64,000 nt of DNA from Forficula auricularia. Lineage: Eukaryota > Arthropoda > Insecta > Dermaptera > Forficulidae. Position numbers and translations under genes: made by a program. Below, piece by piece: positions 47,185 to 58,689 of this stretch. The stretch spans positions 1,868,789-1,932,788 of the forward strand of contig JALMQS010000132.1 in NCBI GenBank assembly GCA_024734495.1, in the 5' to 3' direction. How positions within the stretch are numbered: position 1 is the first letter of the stretch; the number at the start of each line of letters is the position of its first letter. The notes under the pieces are model-generated. The model saw nothing but the letters and a program-made list of their open reading frames with translations, had not been told where the DNA came from and searched no databases.

Positions 47185-47654
47185 GGGGCCATTCATAAAA
47201 TACGTTCGCAATCAAGTGGGGGGGGGGTATTGCTTAGTGTGATGATATGTGACAAGAGGGGAGAGTCTAAAGAATCGTGACGTTCGCATTTAATCAATTT
47301 TATTTTAAAAATTTTCTCAACTTGTCAGCAACAAATCGTTTATAGGTGGGGGGTCTAGCTTTTGTAACGTTATATTTGTTAGGGGGGTCCGAGAAAATAT
47401 GACGCAGCGTGATGAGAGGGGGTCCAAAAAAGCGAAATTTTGCGTGACGTATTTTAAGCCCCCCCCCCATACACACTTCAACTTGTTGTCCAACTTGGTT
47501 GTGTTGAGGTTCAAGTTGAACAGTGTATGTGCAGGTTGAGAGACCAAATCGAAGTTGAACAACCAGGTTGATGAATATCAAAACATTCTTGATAATTTTG
47601 GGCGGTACCTGGTTGGATAAAAAGTTGAAATGTGTATGACTTAATAAATGGCCC
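47185..47654. mobile_element. G-run-rich MITE with GGGGCCATTCATAAA ends
   Basis: The left end GGGGCCATTCATAAAATACG and the inverted right end GGGCCATTTATTAAGTC match. Flanks are TAA and TTA. Inside lie several short GGGG-runs next to GTGACGT-type motifs (GTGACGTATTTTAAG). A foldback at 47469-47640 is nested. Relatives are at 56017-56263 and 57694-57860. Confidence 0.75.
47469..47640. repeat. nested inverted-repeat element
   Basis: The ends CATACACACTTCAACTTGTT and the complement of CATACACATTTCAACTTTTT enclose repeated AAGTTGAAC and CAACCAGG motifs. Confidence 0.65.
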
Positions 47655-48199
47655 TTAAAAACATTTTGGCACCAAAAACTTTTCATGATCTTCCGTTCTT
47701 GAGGTATTGAGGGTACACGAATTTAGACAGACAGAAAAAGTTGTTTGAAAATAATGTTTTTTTTTTCAAACATTCACAAACATTTGTTTTGTTCAAACAT
47801 TCACAAAGTTATAAAGAAAATAAAAAGTAAAAATTAATCAAATCTGTTATTTAGACAAAGTTTGGATCATGTTTACATTTATCTAATGGGAGGATAAGTG
47901 TTTTGATCATCTATGTATCAACAAAAAGTCATTTTCCTTCATTCAGGAAAACCCAAATAAAATGCGCTTTGTTTATATGCGGGAAAACTTCTGGATAAAC
48001 CATCTAAATCAAACCATCTAATCCTCATTCTGTAAACCATCTAAATCAACGAACCCTGCGAAATGTATACAATGCATGCACCCAAAGCAAAATTTGTTTC
48101 TAATAGCTATTTTAACTCTAAGGTTATGTTGATTTTTAACTAAGTTGTTCCACAGGTGAATAATCAGGTCCTGGTCAGAAGGGCCAAAACGTTTTATTT
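47655..48199. other. unannotated stretch
   Basis: Contains a short tandem duplication of CAAACATTCACAAA (about 47768-47807). Nothing else. Confidence 0.5.
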
Positions 48200-48425
48200 T
48201 ATAAAAGATATTTGCTAACGTACGTACGTTAAGTATTATCTCGAAAAATATAATTTTTTCGATTTTCACTTATTAGAGCTTTTTTTGTAGACCAACACGC
48301 CATGGTTAAGCCCAATTTTTTATTCAAAATAGTTTCAGCGGTTTTTGAGATATTTCGAAAAAAGGAAGCCAAAAAAAACACTTTTTTCATGCACGATTAC
48401 CATACCCTGTATAGTAATGTAAAAA
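48200..48425 (-). mobile_element. family B Helentron-like fragment (5' end)
   Basis: ATTATCTCGAAAAATATAAT, GCCATGGTTAAGCCCAA, TTTTTGAGATATTTCGAAAA and ACCATACCCTGTATAGTAAT match 5730-5894. The terminal hairpin has two changes. Confidence 0.75.
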
Positions 48426-49134
48426 ACTTAGTTCATAAAATTACTTACACTAAAATAAGATATAGATATCTATCTATAATAGTAAATTGAAAAACCTTAT
48501 TGATAATAATAAGTGACCATTATTTCCTTCAAAAATAACATTTCTATTCCAAATTGAAAAGCAAAGAGTTGGAGAATTTTCATGAATTGAATTTATCACT
48601 TAAGAATTAATATATAATTTAAATAACGAGAAGTGATGAGTCTATAAATACAGAAAAGAGATCGAAACAAAGGGAGAATTTCAATTAAATTAGTCAGGGG
48701 AATTTCTATAAAAGAGATCTCTTTTCTGGAAATTGAGAAAACCAAAATCAATTACAAAATATTCTACTTAATTGTAAAAATGATATATATTTTCTTTCAA
48801 TGAATTAATAATAAATTTAATAATAAATAGTCATTCATCTGGCTATAAATTATACTTATATTCAATAACATAAAGTATTTTTCATAAAGAATTAGATAAA
48901 GCTTATAATTAAATAGAATGCATGTGTATTACGTAAAGATGAACTTTCGGAAAATATTTATAACTCCGAACACACCTAGAGGAGCTTCATACCAATCATT
49001 TAATCAAGCCTTGTAGATAAATTAACTGCCAAATACGTATTGGTAAAATTAAAAAAAAAATATTTAAATATTTTTGCAATGAACTCTAATACGATAAAAA
49101 TTAGGGAACGCTGTGTAGGTTTATAGTGAAACAT
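48426..49134. other. A+T-rich unannotated stretch
   Basis: Ends in GTGTAGGTTTATAGTGAAAC, a family G-type block into which the next element is inserted. Confidence 0.45.
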
Positions 49135-51153
49135 TTTTACTTTATCCAATGCGAAGCATGGGTAAAGTATTGTAATCGCTCTCGGGGCAAGCGTGGCTTC
49201 AAAGGGTCCTCAGGTAAAGACTACGGAACCCATGGACTCAATTAAAGTCACAAATTGTAGTATTCAATTAGGTTGAATTTTAGCACGTGACGGTTTTGCC
49301 AAAAATTACAAGGCGTCTCGTCGAGAGTGCTAAACAGCGCGATTGATTCATTAGAGGTGCGTGCGGATGTATGTATGTATGTATGGATGGATGTATAAAG
49401 TAATCGTTTTTTTGGGCCCACGATTTTTTCCACACCGTTACACCGATTGGAATGAAATTGAAAAAACCTACCATTAGTTTAACAAAATGAAGCGCTGATT
49501 AGTTTTTGGTACATATCGGCCCACAAACATTAGTACTTTATTTCAGTACTTTTTTAGTTTTTTCTAAATATCTTGAAAATGACTTAACCAATTTTGATGA
49601 AATTTAATATCCTAATTAAGTACCTTGGGGACCACAAAAAAGGTTAAATAAAGTTTTTAGTAAAATTATATTTTAAAGTACTTTACTCTAGAGTAAGATG
49701 GTACTTTTTTTAATTTTTTAAATTCTTTAAAATTTATTCATTTGAAAGTTTTAATATAGCTCATTTAGCCTTGCTTAAGTAAGAATGGATAGGCTTCTTC
49801 TGTGAAATGCTAAAAATTTGGGAGGAATTTTTATGAGTAACCATAGCAACTGCGTTGTTTTCTTATCCGTTACCTTTGCTGAAGACAGAGAAATCGATTT
49901 TAAACCAAAAATAGCGATTGATTCTCATCTAGTACTTGAGGAATAATCATTCTATATTGGATTTTTGACGTTTCGGTTTTTATTAGTAACCATTGCTGAA
50001 GACATAGAGAAATCGACTTTAAACCAAAAATAGCGATTGATTCTCATCTAGTACTTGAGGAATAATCATTCTATATTGGATTTTTGACGTTTCGGTTTTT
50101 ATTAGTAACCATTGCTGAAGACATAGAGAAATCGACTTTAAACCAAAAATAGCGATTGATTCTCATCTAGTACTTGAGGAATAATCATTCTATATTGGAT
50201 TTTTGACGTTTCGGTTTTTATTAGTAACCATTGCTGAAGACATAGAGAAATCGACTTTAAACCAAAAATAGCGATTGATTCTCATCTAGTACTTGAGGAA
50301 TAATCATTCTATATTGGATTTTTGACGTTTCGGTTTTTATTAGTAACCATTGCTGAAGACATAGAGAAATCGACTTTAAAACCAAAAATAGCGATTGATT
50401 CTCATCTAGTACTTGAGGAATAATCATTCTATATTGGATTTTGACATTTCGGTTTTTATTGGTAACCATTGCTGAAGACATGGAGGAATCGACTTAAAAT
50501 AAAAATAGACATCGATTCTCATCTAATACTTGAGGAATAACAATTCTACATTAGGTTTTTGACGTTTCGATTATTATTGGTAACCATCGCCGAAGACATG
50601 GAGAATCGACTATAAAATCAAAATAACGATCGATTCTCATCTAATACTAGAGGAATCTAATGTATTCAATTTTGATGCTTATTGACCATTAATGATCTCT
50701 ATTGAAAACGTGGAAGAATCGACTTAAAATCAAAAAGACCAAATTCTTTTGGTAAACAACTCAAGCTTGAGTTGTTTGCCATAAAAAGAATTTAGTCTTT
50801 TTGATTTTAAGTCGATTCTTCCACGTTTTCAATAGAGGTTGCCATTAATGGTCAAAACATCAAAAATTGAATGCAATAAGGTTATTCCTCTAGTATTAGA
50901 TGAGAATCGATCGTTATTTTTGATTTTAAGTCGATTCCTCTATGTCTTCAGCAATGGTTACAATAATAACCGAAATGTCAAAAATCCAATGCGGAATGGT
51001 TATTCCTCGACTCTTAAATGAGAATTATTTTTGAATTAATGTCAATATGAACTACAAATTGCAAAGTGATATCTGATTAATAATAAAGGAACAAACATAT
51101 TAATATTTCAAATGAATTTGGATAAAGTTTAGCAACGATCCGTTGCAGTTTAT
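49135..51153 (+). mobile_element. Helentron-like element, family A copy 2 (longest)
   Basis: All parts are present: ACTTTATCCAA at 49139-49149, 5' hairpin, microsatellite (49368-49396), 119-bp array, TTGGATAAAGT (51118-51128), and terminal hairpin GCAACG-ATC-CGTTGC (51132-51146). The first 750 bases are almost identical to copy 1, so the two copies are recent or have been homogenised. It sits within a T-run of a family G repeat. No coding. Confidence 0.85.
49882..51020. repeat. 119-bp tandem array with inverted junction
   Basis: About six near-identical units run to about 50640. The array then inverts around CAACTCAAGCTTGAGTTG (50758-50775), a perfect 18-bp palindrome, and two to three inverted units reach about 51020. 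Copy 1 has the same inversion but a mutated junction. Confidence 0.9.
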
Positions 51154-51156
51154 TTA

Positions 51157-51239
51157 AATTTTAATAGGTTTGAATTGGTGGTGTTTCACAATGAGGTGTG
51201 ATGATTGTGAAACACCACCAACTTTAACCTATTAAAATT
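51157..51239. repeat. 36-bp-stem hairpin (family G type)
   Basis: ATTTTAATAGGTTTGAATTG, then GTGGTGTTTCACAAT, pairs with its near-complement across a loop of about 11 bases. It contains the GTTTCAC block of family G. Confidence 0.8.
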
Positions 51240-52344
51240 GAACTCTAATTCGGTTGAATATATGTTTCTTATATTAATCTTTAGATTAAGGTAGTTCTAT
51301 CACAAATACAAAAATTCAAGAAGTCTTTGAAACTTGGAATATAAGTCATTAAAAGCATAATAAACAGACTCTTAAAATTTGAAGACGATTTACCACACCA
51401 AACATGAAATAATTGCAATTAAATATGAAATTTTTTACAAATGGTAGGTAGATTGGGAAAGGATGGGAAAATTATCATTATTTTATTTTTTTTCATTGAA
51501 TGACTTTCACCATCTTGATGAAAAAGTAATATTTGTTATAATAATAAACTCGGAGTAACTTAAAAAAAAATTGAAATTATTTACCTCGTAGTATTGATAA
51601 AAAATAAAAATATATATTTGGGCGATTATTTTTAGTGGAGGGGATATAAGATCAATGGCTGGGAAACGATTAATTCATAAAGAGAATATAGTAGTGTGAA
51701 AAGTACAGTCACGTTAAAAAACATAACCTAAATTTTAACACCGTTCAGAGTGGTTACGAGGATAAAACTTTTTGAGTGGATTGTCGCGAAAAAACTACCT
51801 TAAGTCAAGCCCTAAAAAAATTTCTGATTTGAACAAAAAAACATCATTTGTTTAACAAATTTCTTTGGGAAAACGTTAAGGTTTTTTAAAAATTTGTTGT
51901 TGTTTTGTTAATAACTAGAAATAGCTCAACATTTAATAGAATTTAAATTAAGTTAGTTTATAAAATGAAGTAATATTAGAATGAAAGTGAATATTTGATT
52001 TCATTGAAAAAATTTGAAAATGTTTTTTTTTATTTTATTTATTAATTTATTTATTTTGCTAATAACTTATAAGCTTCTACAACAATATTACTCAAAATTT
52101 TCTCGATCTAAATGATATAAGTTCTTCTAGCATATCTAGTCCATCTATTTATTAATTCTCAAGACATCATTACTTAATTTTTTTTTATTATTTGATTTTC
52201 GTTCACAACAAATCAACAAATTTTTTAAATTATTTGACGAGAAGATGGTCATTTTAGTTTACAAATTTCATGCTAGATTTTATATAAAAATTTAATATGA
52301 AAATTCATTATATATTTCAAATGACATACAATAAAATAATAAAA
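51240..52344. other. A+T-rich unannotated stretch
   Basis: Nothing recognised. Confidence 0.5.
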
Positions 52345-52545
52345 CAAGGTAGAGTTTCAAAAAAATAAAACAAAATTGAGTTTGAGTTCGATATATTTCG
52401 GGGTTAGCCCATCATCAGGAGTCTAAGAAAACCCCCGAAATATATCGAACTCAAAACTCAATTTTGTTTTATTTCTTTTTTGTGAAACCTACCTCGTATC
52501 TTAGTTTTATTATTATATTAAAATGTTTCACCTAGAACCAACACC
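52345..52545. repeat. foldback repeat (family G)
   Basis: CAAAATTGAGTTTGAGTTCG and its complement (52371-52390 and 52446-52466) surround the hammerhead-like core. GTGAAACCTACCTCG and AAAATGTTTCACCTAGAACC follow, as in other family G copies. Confidence 0.75.
52388..52424 (-). ncRNA. hammerhead-like motif, GAAAUAU type
   Basis: The minus strand reads CTGATGA (intact), one extra T, stem II GGG/CCC around CTAA with one spare C, then GAAA and TATATC. All core bases are intact. AUAUAU followed by C is a plausible stem III plus cleavage base. Stem I pairing is weak. Confidence 0.5.
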
Positions 52546-53421
52546 GAACTCCTTAAAAGTTATTGACATACAATAACTTAAAATACAGAACTCATCAACA
52601 TTTAAATTTTGATTCTAAGCGGGGCTATATTTGAAAAATGAATTTGTTAAAATCAAAGTAATTTGATTAGTTAGTGAAAATTAATATATTCAAAATTAAT
52701 TGTGAAACTATTCATTCGGGGAATCGAGCTCACGTTAATTGATGTTGACAAGGTCAAATATAGACGACAATTTCATGGTATTTATATTATATATAATGAG
52801 ATATTCGTTTAATGTTTAATTGTTCATTTTATTATTGAAAACAATAACCTTTTGTTTTAATTTGTATTTGTTTTTAATACCTCAAAAACGAATTTCTGAA
52901 TGGTTTTAGAAAACTCGAAATGATGTATCCTGGGAGATATCGTCAAGCAAAGTTTGATAATATACACATTCAGGCACCAAATGAGACAGAAAATTTTCAA
53001 CAAATCATTTTAAATGATTGTAGAGGTCATAAACATAGAAATTTGATGAAACTTCGATTTTTCGATATGATTTCACAATAGCTTTACTTTTCTATCGAGA
53101 ATGTTTGTTATTTAAAACGGCTTCATCCGAAAGTTTATTCAAATAATATACAAGACAAAATACTAAATCGAAATAATCCAGAGAAAAAAAAAAGAAAAAG
53201 AAAAAATACGGCTAAGCATGTGGATTCCTTTCATGTCGCTACGAGGTGAGCAGGTTGCCTAATCTGACGACTGGCAAAGATAGGTGATAAATTATAATAA
53301 AAAGAACATTAACTATATCCAACCTATCGTCTCGATTTCCTTTTAATTCACTTGATTACATATCAAAGAAAAAAAATACAATTTTATATAAATGAAAAAA
53401 AATGATAAAAGATTATTTATA
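52546..53421. other. A+T-rich unannotated stretch
   Basis: Nothing recognised. Confidence 0.5.
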
Positions 53422-53653
53422 TTAAGCAATTTGAACCGCGAAAGTTAAATAATATGATAAATATATATGAATCTATATATTTATACTATATATAAACACA
53501 ATTTCCTATGTTAATTCTACATTAAGAAAATTATTTTATTATTTTTGAAAAGGAAAAATAAATAGAGCATCCGACGGGTTTCGAACCCGTGTCTCTCTCC
53601 TTTACGTGAAGAGCGTATCATATTATTTAACTTTCGCGGTTCAAATTGCTTAA
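53422..53653. mobile_element. TTAA-bounded inverted-repeat element with tRNA-like insert
   Basis: A perfect 38-bp inverted repeat (53422-53459 and 53616-53653), starting TTAAGCAATTTGAACCGCG. TTAA at both outer ends would suit a piggyBac-type duplication, but the TIR does not start CCC. A tRNA 3' half lies next to the right arm. Confidence 0.75.
53562..53612 (-). pseudogene. tRNA 3'-half-like sequence
   Basis: The minus strand has a perfect T arm: stem ACGGG/CCCGT with loop TTCGAAA, which contains a canonical B box. It is followed by CGGATGCTCT, with an anticodon-arm-like CTCTT/AGGAG stem upstream. The base before the anticodon is A instead of the invariant U, and no D arm or 5' acceptor strand is present. 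Confidence 0.5.
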
Positions 53654-54264
53654 CAAAATAATTGAAACTTTCAGTTTAAAAAAAATCAATTTGTCTAAAG
53701 ATATGTTAAATTAAATAAATTAGTTCTTTCAGATTTGTTAAAGGGTGTATTAAATAATCAAAAACTTAAAGATCTCTTTTTTTTAATTATCTATATGTAA
53801 GTCTGAAAATATTTTGAAAATTAAAAAAGTTCATATTGGAGTAGGCATGTTTTTAGTGTTAGCAAAATATTTTTTTTTTCAAACCTGGACAATTTTTGAG
53901 CTTTATCGAACCAGAAAGTGACCGTTTTATAGATAGTTTTAGTAATAGAAAGTAATAGTACATAGAATTCAAAAAGGCTAATTAATATAAAATTCTAATA
54001 AAGAGACAATATTCAATTTTTCTTTCAGATCGGTTTCTAATTTTTGTTCTAGAACATTAAATCAGAAAGTTTGCAACTAGAAAATTTATTTCTAATGAAA
54101 ATGTAGTCGAAAATAGACTAAAATGATGATTATTTTTTCGGAAATCTTGAAATCTAGTTCCAGATTCAAAATTTAAAATTTTATTTTTTGAAAACTTCAC
54201 GGTAGATTTTCAGACTTCTTATTTTAAAGAAAAAAAAATGTTGTGTGTTTTCCAGTATCTAATA
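53654..54264. other. A+T-rich unannotated stretch
   Basis: Nothing recognised. Confidence 0.5.
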
Positions 54265-54332
54265 TAGATATAAATCTCAATGTTTTAAGGAATTTTATGA
54301 CTTTATATTGGGCCAAGAGTTGGACAGCTCTG
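54265..54332 (+). mobile_element. hAT-type right end, copy a
   Basis: Shares ATATAAATCTCAATGTTTTA and GGAATTTTATG with the next copy, and ends GGGCCAAGAGTTGGACAGCT CTG (inverted TIR CAGAGCTGTCCAACTC). Confidence 0.6.
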
Positions 54333-54789
54333 CTTTAAATTAAATGGGATTAAATAAGAATATGAGGAATGATAATTTATTTTTTAAAAGGGCCACGGAT
54401 ATAATAATCGCTGACTATCCATTATCTATTGACATGTAAAAACGTGCAAAGATCTAAAAGACAAGTCCTGACAAGTTTTAGTCCAAGAGAGAGATTATAA
54501 ATTAATTGTGATTGTTCTAGAAAACCCCAATTCCTTATTTCCTTTTGTACTTGAATGATAACTATAGACTTGGTTAGTGTCGTAGCATATAAATTAATTA
54601 AATAATAAATATTTTAGAAAATGAAAATATGAGAAGAAGAAGAATTTTTAAATATTCGAAACTTCATTATTTATTTTATTTTAAGTAGTTGAGCTTATAA
54701 TTTTGCTTTTAGTGAATTCTATTCTTGACAAAAGCTTCACGTATTGTACAAATGTACATTTATATTTCGAAAAAGGGAATAAATACTCT
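54333..54789. other. unannotated stretch between two hAT ends
   Basis: Possibly interior sequence of a hAT-derived element. No transposase motifs. Confidence 0.35.
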
Positions 54790-54890
54790 ACATATAAATC
54801 TCATTGTTTTAAGGAAGTTTTAAGATTTTATGTTGGGCCACACTCATTGCAGTACTGGGCCGCATGCGGGCCACGGGTTGGACAGACCTG
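54790..54890 (+). mobile_element. hAT-type right end, copy b
   Basis: Same lead-in as copy a, then GGGCCGCATGCGGGCCACGG and GTTGGACAGACCTG. The inverted end CAGGTCTGTCCAACCCGTGG is typical of animal hAT MITEs. Confidence 0.7.
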
Positions 54891-56016
54891 GTTTAGATAA
54901 ATTTTATATTTTATAGATTTGATGAACAAAAAATATTTTCATAGTTTCCTAAGTAATATGATATTGAAGAGGTACACAAACCTAAAGCAATGTCTAAAAT
55001 CACGTAATGATATAGTGTGTAGTATGTAGTGTATGATATAATGTATTACAAATACTATTGATTTACTTATTTTAAAGAAATGTTTAAGTTTATTCTTTGA
55101 AACGTGATTTGATGAATCATAAATAAATAAATAAATGTTTAGTACTAATAAATCGGTCGCAGATTATATAATTGTTGGAAAATGATTAATGTTCGTCTTC
55201 TTTTCCCTGCAAACAAATACGTTTTCTATTAAGGTCTGCTGCCTTCGCCTCAATCGTTCATCTATTTAATATTGGCTGTCAAGTAATCAGGTTGTCCTGT
55301 GGCAAATTGAAAATTGAACCGGTGCCAAGGTATCCGACGATGAACATAACGATTTATGCCATCGAAATTCGATGAAAGCACGAATATCACGGGACGAAAA
55401 ATAGAAATGAGAAGGAAACAACACCTATCAATGTTGGAGTGAAAGGTTCCCTTATTTTATTTTAGATGAAGAGCAACACCTCTCAAAAGGCCTAGGATTT
55501 ATTAGATTCAAGAAACGGTAGAAAGGCATATTTCTGATATCAATCTTAATCATAAAATGGATCATAAAGAGAAATATAATAACAATTCTTTAATGCTAGA
55601 TGATTGTGAAACAAACAAAACACAAAAATGAATTAGATTAAAATATTATTTCTACAAAACAATACAAAAAAGTAAAAATATTTCCAGTATATAATTTCGA
55701 AAAAACTAAAATTTTCTATTTAATTTCAGCAGGGGTGGGAATAAATTGAAATTCCTGGGGGGAGGGGGGGTTAAAATTGTTTTATTTTAGCATTACAATA
55801 TAAAAACGGTTAGTAAGTCTTATAACTTCAACAAAAGGTAATAAAAAGTTCTTCTAATTTTTTAGAGGGTGGTACTTTTCTTGAAACTGGGGGTGCTTTT
55901 CCATGAAAATATGGGGGGGGGGCACTCCTGATTTCAGTAATATACCTATGTATTAAGGCAGAAATGGATTTTTTGGAAAGTTTTTTGATTATATATGACA
56001 CTTAGATATTTAATAA
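54891..56016. other. unannotated stretch, G-runs near 55756-55921
   Basis: GGGGGGAGGGGGGG and an 8-G run lie here, possibly from a decayed G-rich element. No gene. Confidence 0.4.
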
Positions 56017-56263
56017 GGGGCCGTTTATAAATTCCGTCACACATGAAAGGGAGAGGTGGTATCTCAGATTTGTGACAAATTACAGAAGCCTCGGGGATCA
56101 TAAAAATTGTGATGTCACAAAAGTCAAATTGAAATTTTTTAAAAATTATAGAGTAAAAAGTGATAGTGTGACGTCACAATACAGGGGGCTCAATGAAAAT
56201 GTGACAGAATCTGACAGGCAGGGGGGGGGGGGGAAATTCGTGGAGAAATTTATGGTCGGCCCC
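56017..56263. mobile_element. G-run-rich MITE with GGGGCCGTTTATAAATT end
   Basis: Left end GGGGCCGTTTATAAATTCCG; right end TATGGTCGGCCCC, inverted but shorter. The interior has GTGATGTCAC, GTGACGTCAC and a run of 13 Gs (56221-56233). Confidence 0.7.
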
Positions 56264-56342
56264 TAGCCTAACTTGCAATTTTTGCCAAATTATACTCGTT
56301 AATATACCTACATACTTTTAAACAACATAAATGTGTGTGTAT

Positions 56343-56360
56343 GGGGGGGGGGGGGGGGGG
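56343..56360. repeat. poly(G) tract of 18
   Basis: An uninterrupted G run following ATGTGTGTGTAT. Confidence 0.95.
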
Positions 56361-57693
56361 ATGAAATAGAAAAATCTCTAACATTGCTTTTATTTTATTT
56401 TCTTAGTAAAACCTCATCGCTACCCATGTCTATTCACAAATTTGGACGTGTACAAAAAAAAAATAATTGAATTTTGATTTACGTAATACATTTTCTAAAT
56501 TAGTTTAAAATACCTACCTACATTCATACTACTCTAAAGAATCCGGCTAATATTCAGATTATATTAATTGATAATCCACAAACAAGTTTATTTTATTTTA
56601 TTTTTTTTTTTTTTTTTGCTTTTTATAATTTTTAAAACGTCGTCTGATTCACTGTTTGTTTGGTTTTTCAACGTTTAAACATTTCGGAATTTTTATGAAA
56701 AAGAAACTATCATGAGACGAAATCAAAAAAACAAATAAAAGGACTTATAGATATTTTTTGGGGTAGAAATCTAATTAAAGTTTTTGTTGTAAGGTTTCTT
56801 ATTCACAAATAGAGAACAAAAACTCATTTAAAAAAAGTTCGCAAAACAAAGAAAAGTCAATACATACATCTGTTTTTTTTACTAAAACATTTTTTTTCAA
56901 TTAAAGTTATGTTAATGAGATTCAAATATTTGTTAAAATATAATGAATTTGAATTATATTTATATTATTAACCACTCTAGATATTACATAAAATAAAAAA
57001 TGCAAAAGTTTTTACCGAATATTTGAAATCTATTAAATGTGCAAAATGACTGATTTGATTGAGATAAAATTTTGAAAATCAAAATAGAATGATGTCATGT
57101 CCAGGGACGCGTTGTCCATATGTGCAAGGTCGTGCACTGCACGACGGCGTCAAGGCCTTAAATGCCATATTATACCGTTCAAATGATTAAATTGTAAAAA
57201 TTTTTAAAAAAGTACTATCTTACTCTAGGGTAAAGTATATAAGTCCATGATAGTTTATTTAATCAATAAAAATATAATAATAATTCTTTATTAGCTATTT
57301 AAGATATACATCATACACTCCAATAAATATATGCGGAATTTGTATAAAATAATAATTACAGACAATTATGAAATACAAGAAGAAAGGGGCATTACAAGAG
57401 TAAATAATATAAAATTATTGTATAGAGAACCCCCTCTTCAAAAATAAACTACAGCCATAAATACCACAGAATTAAAATTCTTTAAATAAGCCATTTCAAG
57501 TGATGATATTTCATAATTAGAAAATAATTGTTATTATTTTTCCCCTTCGATTTCAGAACTTCATAATTATATGTCGTAGGCAATATCAGTAAATTACTCT
57601 GAAATTAAAATTGAGCAAAAATACCGTAATTGTATTATAGTTTCGTAGACATGCTGACAGATAGATACTTGTAAAATAAAATTTTAACATAAA
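56361..57693. other. A+T-rich; GTCGTGCACTGCACGAC palindrome at about 57129-57145
   Basis: The 17-bp palindrome and the following GGCGTCAAGGCC may be the end of a hAT-like element. No matching partner end was found. Confidence 0.4.
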
Positions 57694-57860
57694 TGGCAGT
57701 CCATAAATTACGTCACACATTAAGGGGAGTATCTCAGATTTGTGACAAATTGTGACAGGGGTCCGGATATCTTAAAAATTGTGATGTCTCAAAAGTCAAA
57801 TTAAAATTTTTTTAAAATTATAAGATATAAAAGTAATAGTGTGACGTCACAATACAATTA
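57694..57860. mobile_element. G-run-rich MITE fragment
   Basis: CCATAAATTACGTCACACAT, ATCTCAGATTTGTGACAAAT and GTGACGTCACAATACA match 56030-56180. The right end is lost at 57860, where ribozyme-repeat sequence starts. Confidence 0.75.
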
Positions 57861-57904
57861 AACTTTTTCTCAATTTATTTTGAATTCTTCAGTAAAAAAT
57901 CTGA

Positions 57905-57944
57905 GTTGGTGAAGAAGTCAAAATAAATTGACGAAACGTCCAAC
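57905..57944 (+). ncRNA. hammerhead-like motif with one core change
   Basis: GTTG, then GTGAAGA (first core base G instead of C), extra A, a perfect stem II GTCAA/TTGAC, GAAA, CGTC, CAAC. Stem I GTTG/CAAC pairs fully. Only the first core C is altered. Confidence 0.6.
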
Positions 57945-58689
57945 CGAGAAAAATTATTGTTTTTAAATTATTATTTATCCACTACGAAACTTCAAATGAA
58001 GAGATAAGTGATGAAATACTAGTAAATGTAACCAAATACCTAACGGATATTTGCAGAAATATTCAATTTCTTTTAAATTAAATTCATAAAATATATATTT
58101 TTATATTGCATAAATATAAACTAAACCATGTTATAGTAAATATGGCAAACCCAAATAATCTTTTAAATCTTTTTTATTTATTTTATTTATTCTTTCTTGC
58201 AAAAAAAGAAAATTTTCTAAAATAAGAAACGTGTTTTAATTTAGTTGTCAATAAATTTCCAAAGTGGCCTTTTTCGAGGTTATAAATTTTTGCTCTATTA
58301 TATTATAGTATTTTCTATTAAATAAAATGAACCAATTCAAGTCTCACTGGAGGTGCTTTTTATGAGAGTTAATAACGACACATGACAAAAATCTTATTAA
58401 AACTATTTCAAATATATATAAAAAAAAAACACCTTTCATTTTGGGGTACACTTTATAAAGGTAGAATGAAAATATCGTTTATGACCAACACACAAGATAT
58501 GAAAAAATTCAATTTTTCTAATAAAAGACAAAATATATATAAGTATATAGAAATAGAAATATGATGACATTTTATGCTTCCTGAAGATGCAGAATGATAA
58601 TTAAATGCAAAGTTATTATCAGTAAACTTATTTAACTAGACTGGATGAGTCATATTTTTATTTTCTCTCTCGAAAAGGAATGTGCATAT
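57945..58689. other. A+T-rich unannotated stretch
   Basis: Nothing recognised. Confidence 0.5.

Noticed and set aside
50257..50481. 74-codon open frame with an internal duplication, as a possible repeat protein
   Set aside because: It is simply the 119-bp tandem units read through in one frame; other units are interrupted.
49882..50640. CRISPR-like repeat array
   Set aside because: Units are contiguous 119-bp tandem repeats without unique spacers, inside a transposable element of a eukaryotic genome.
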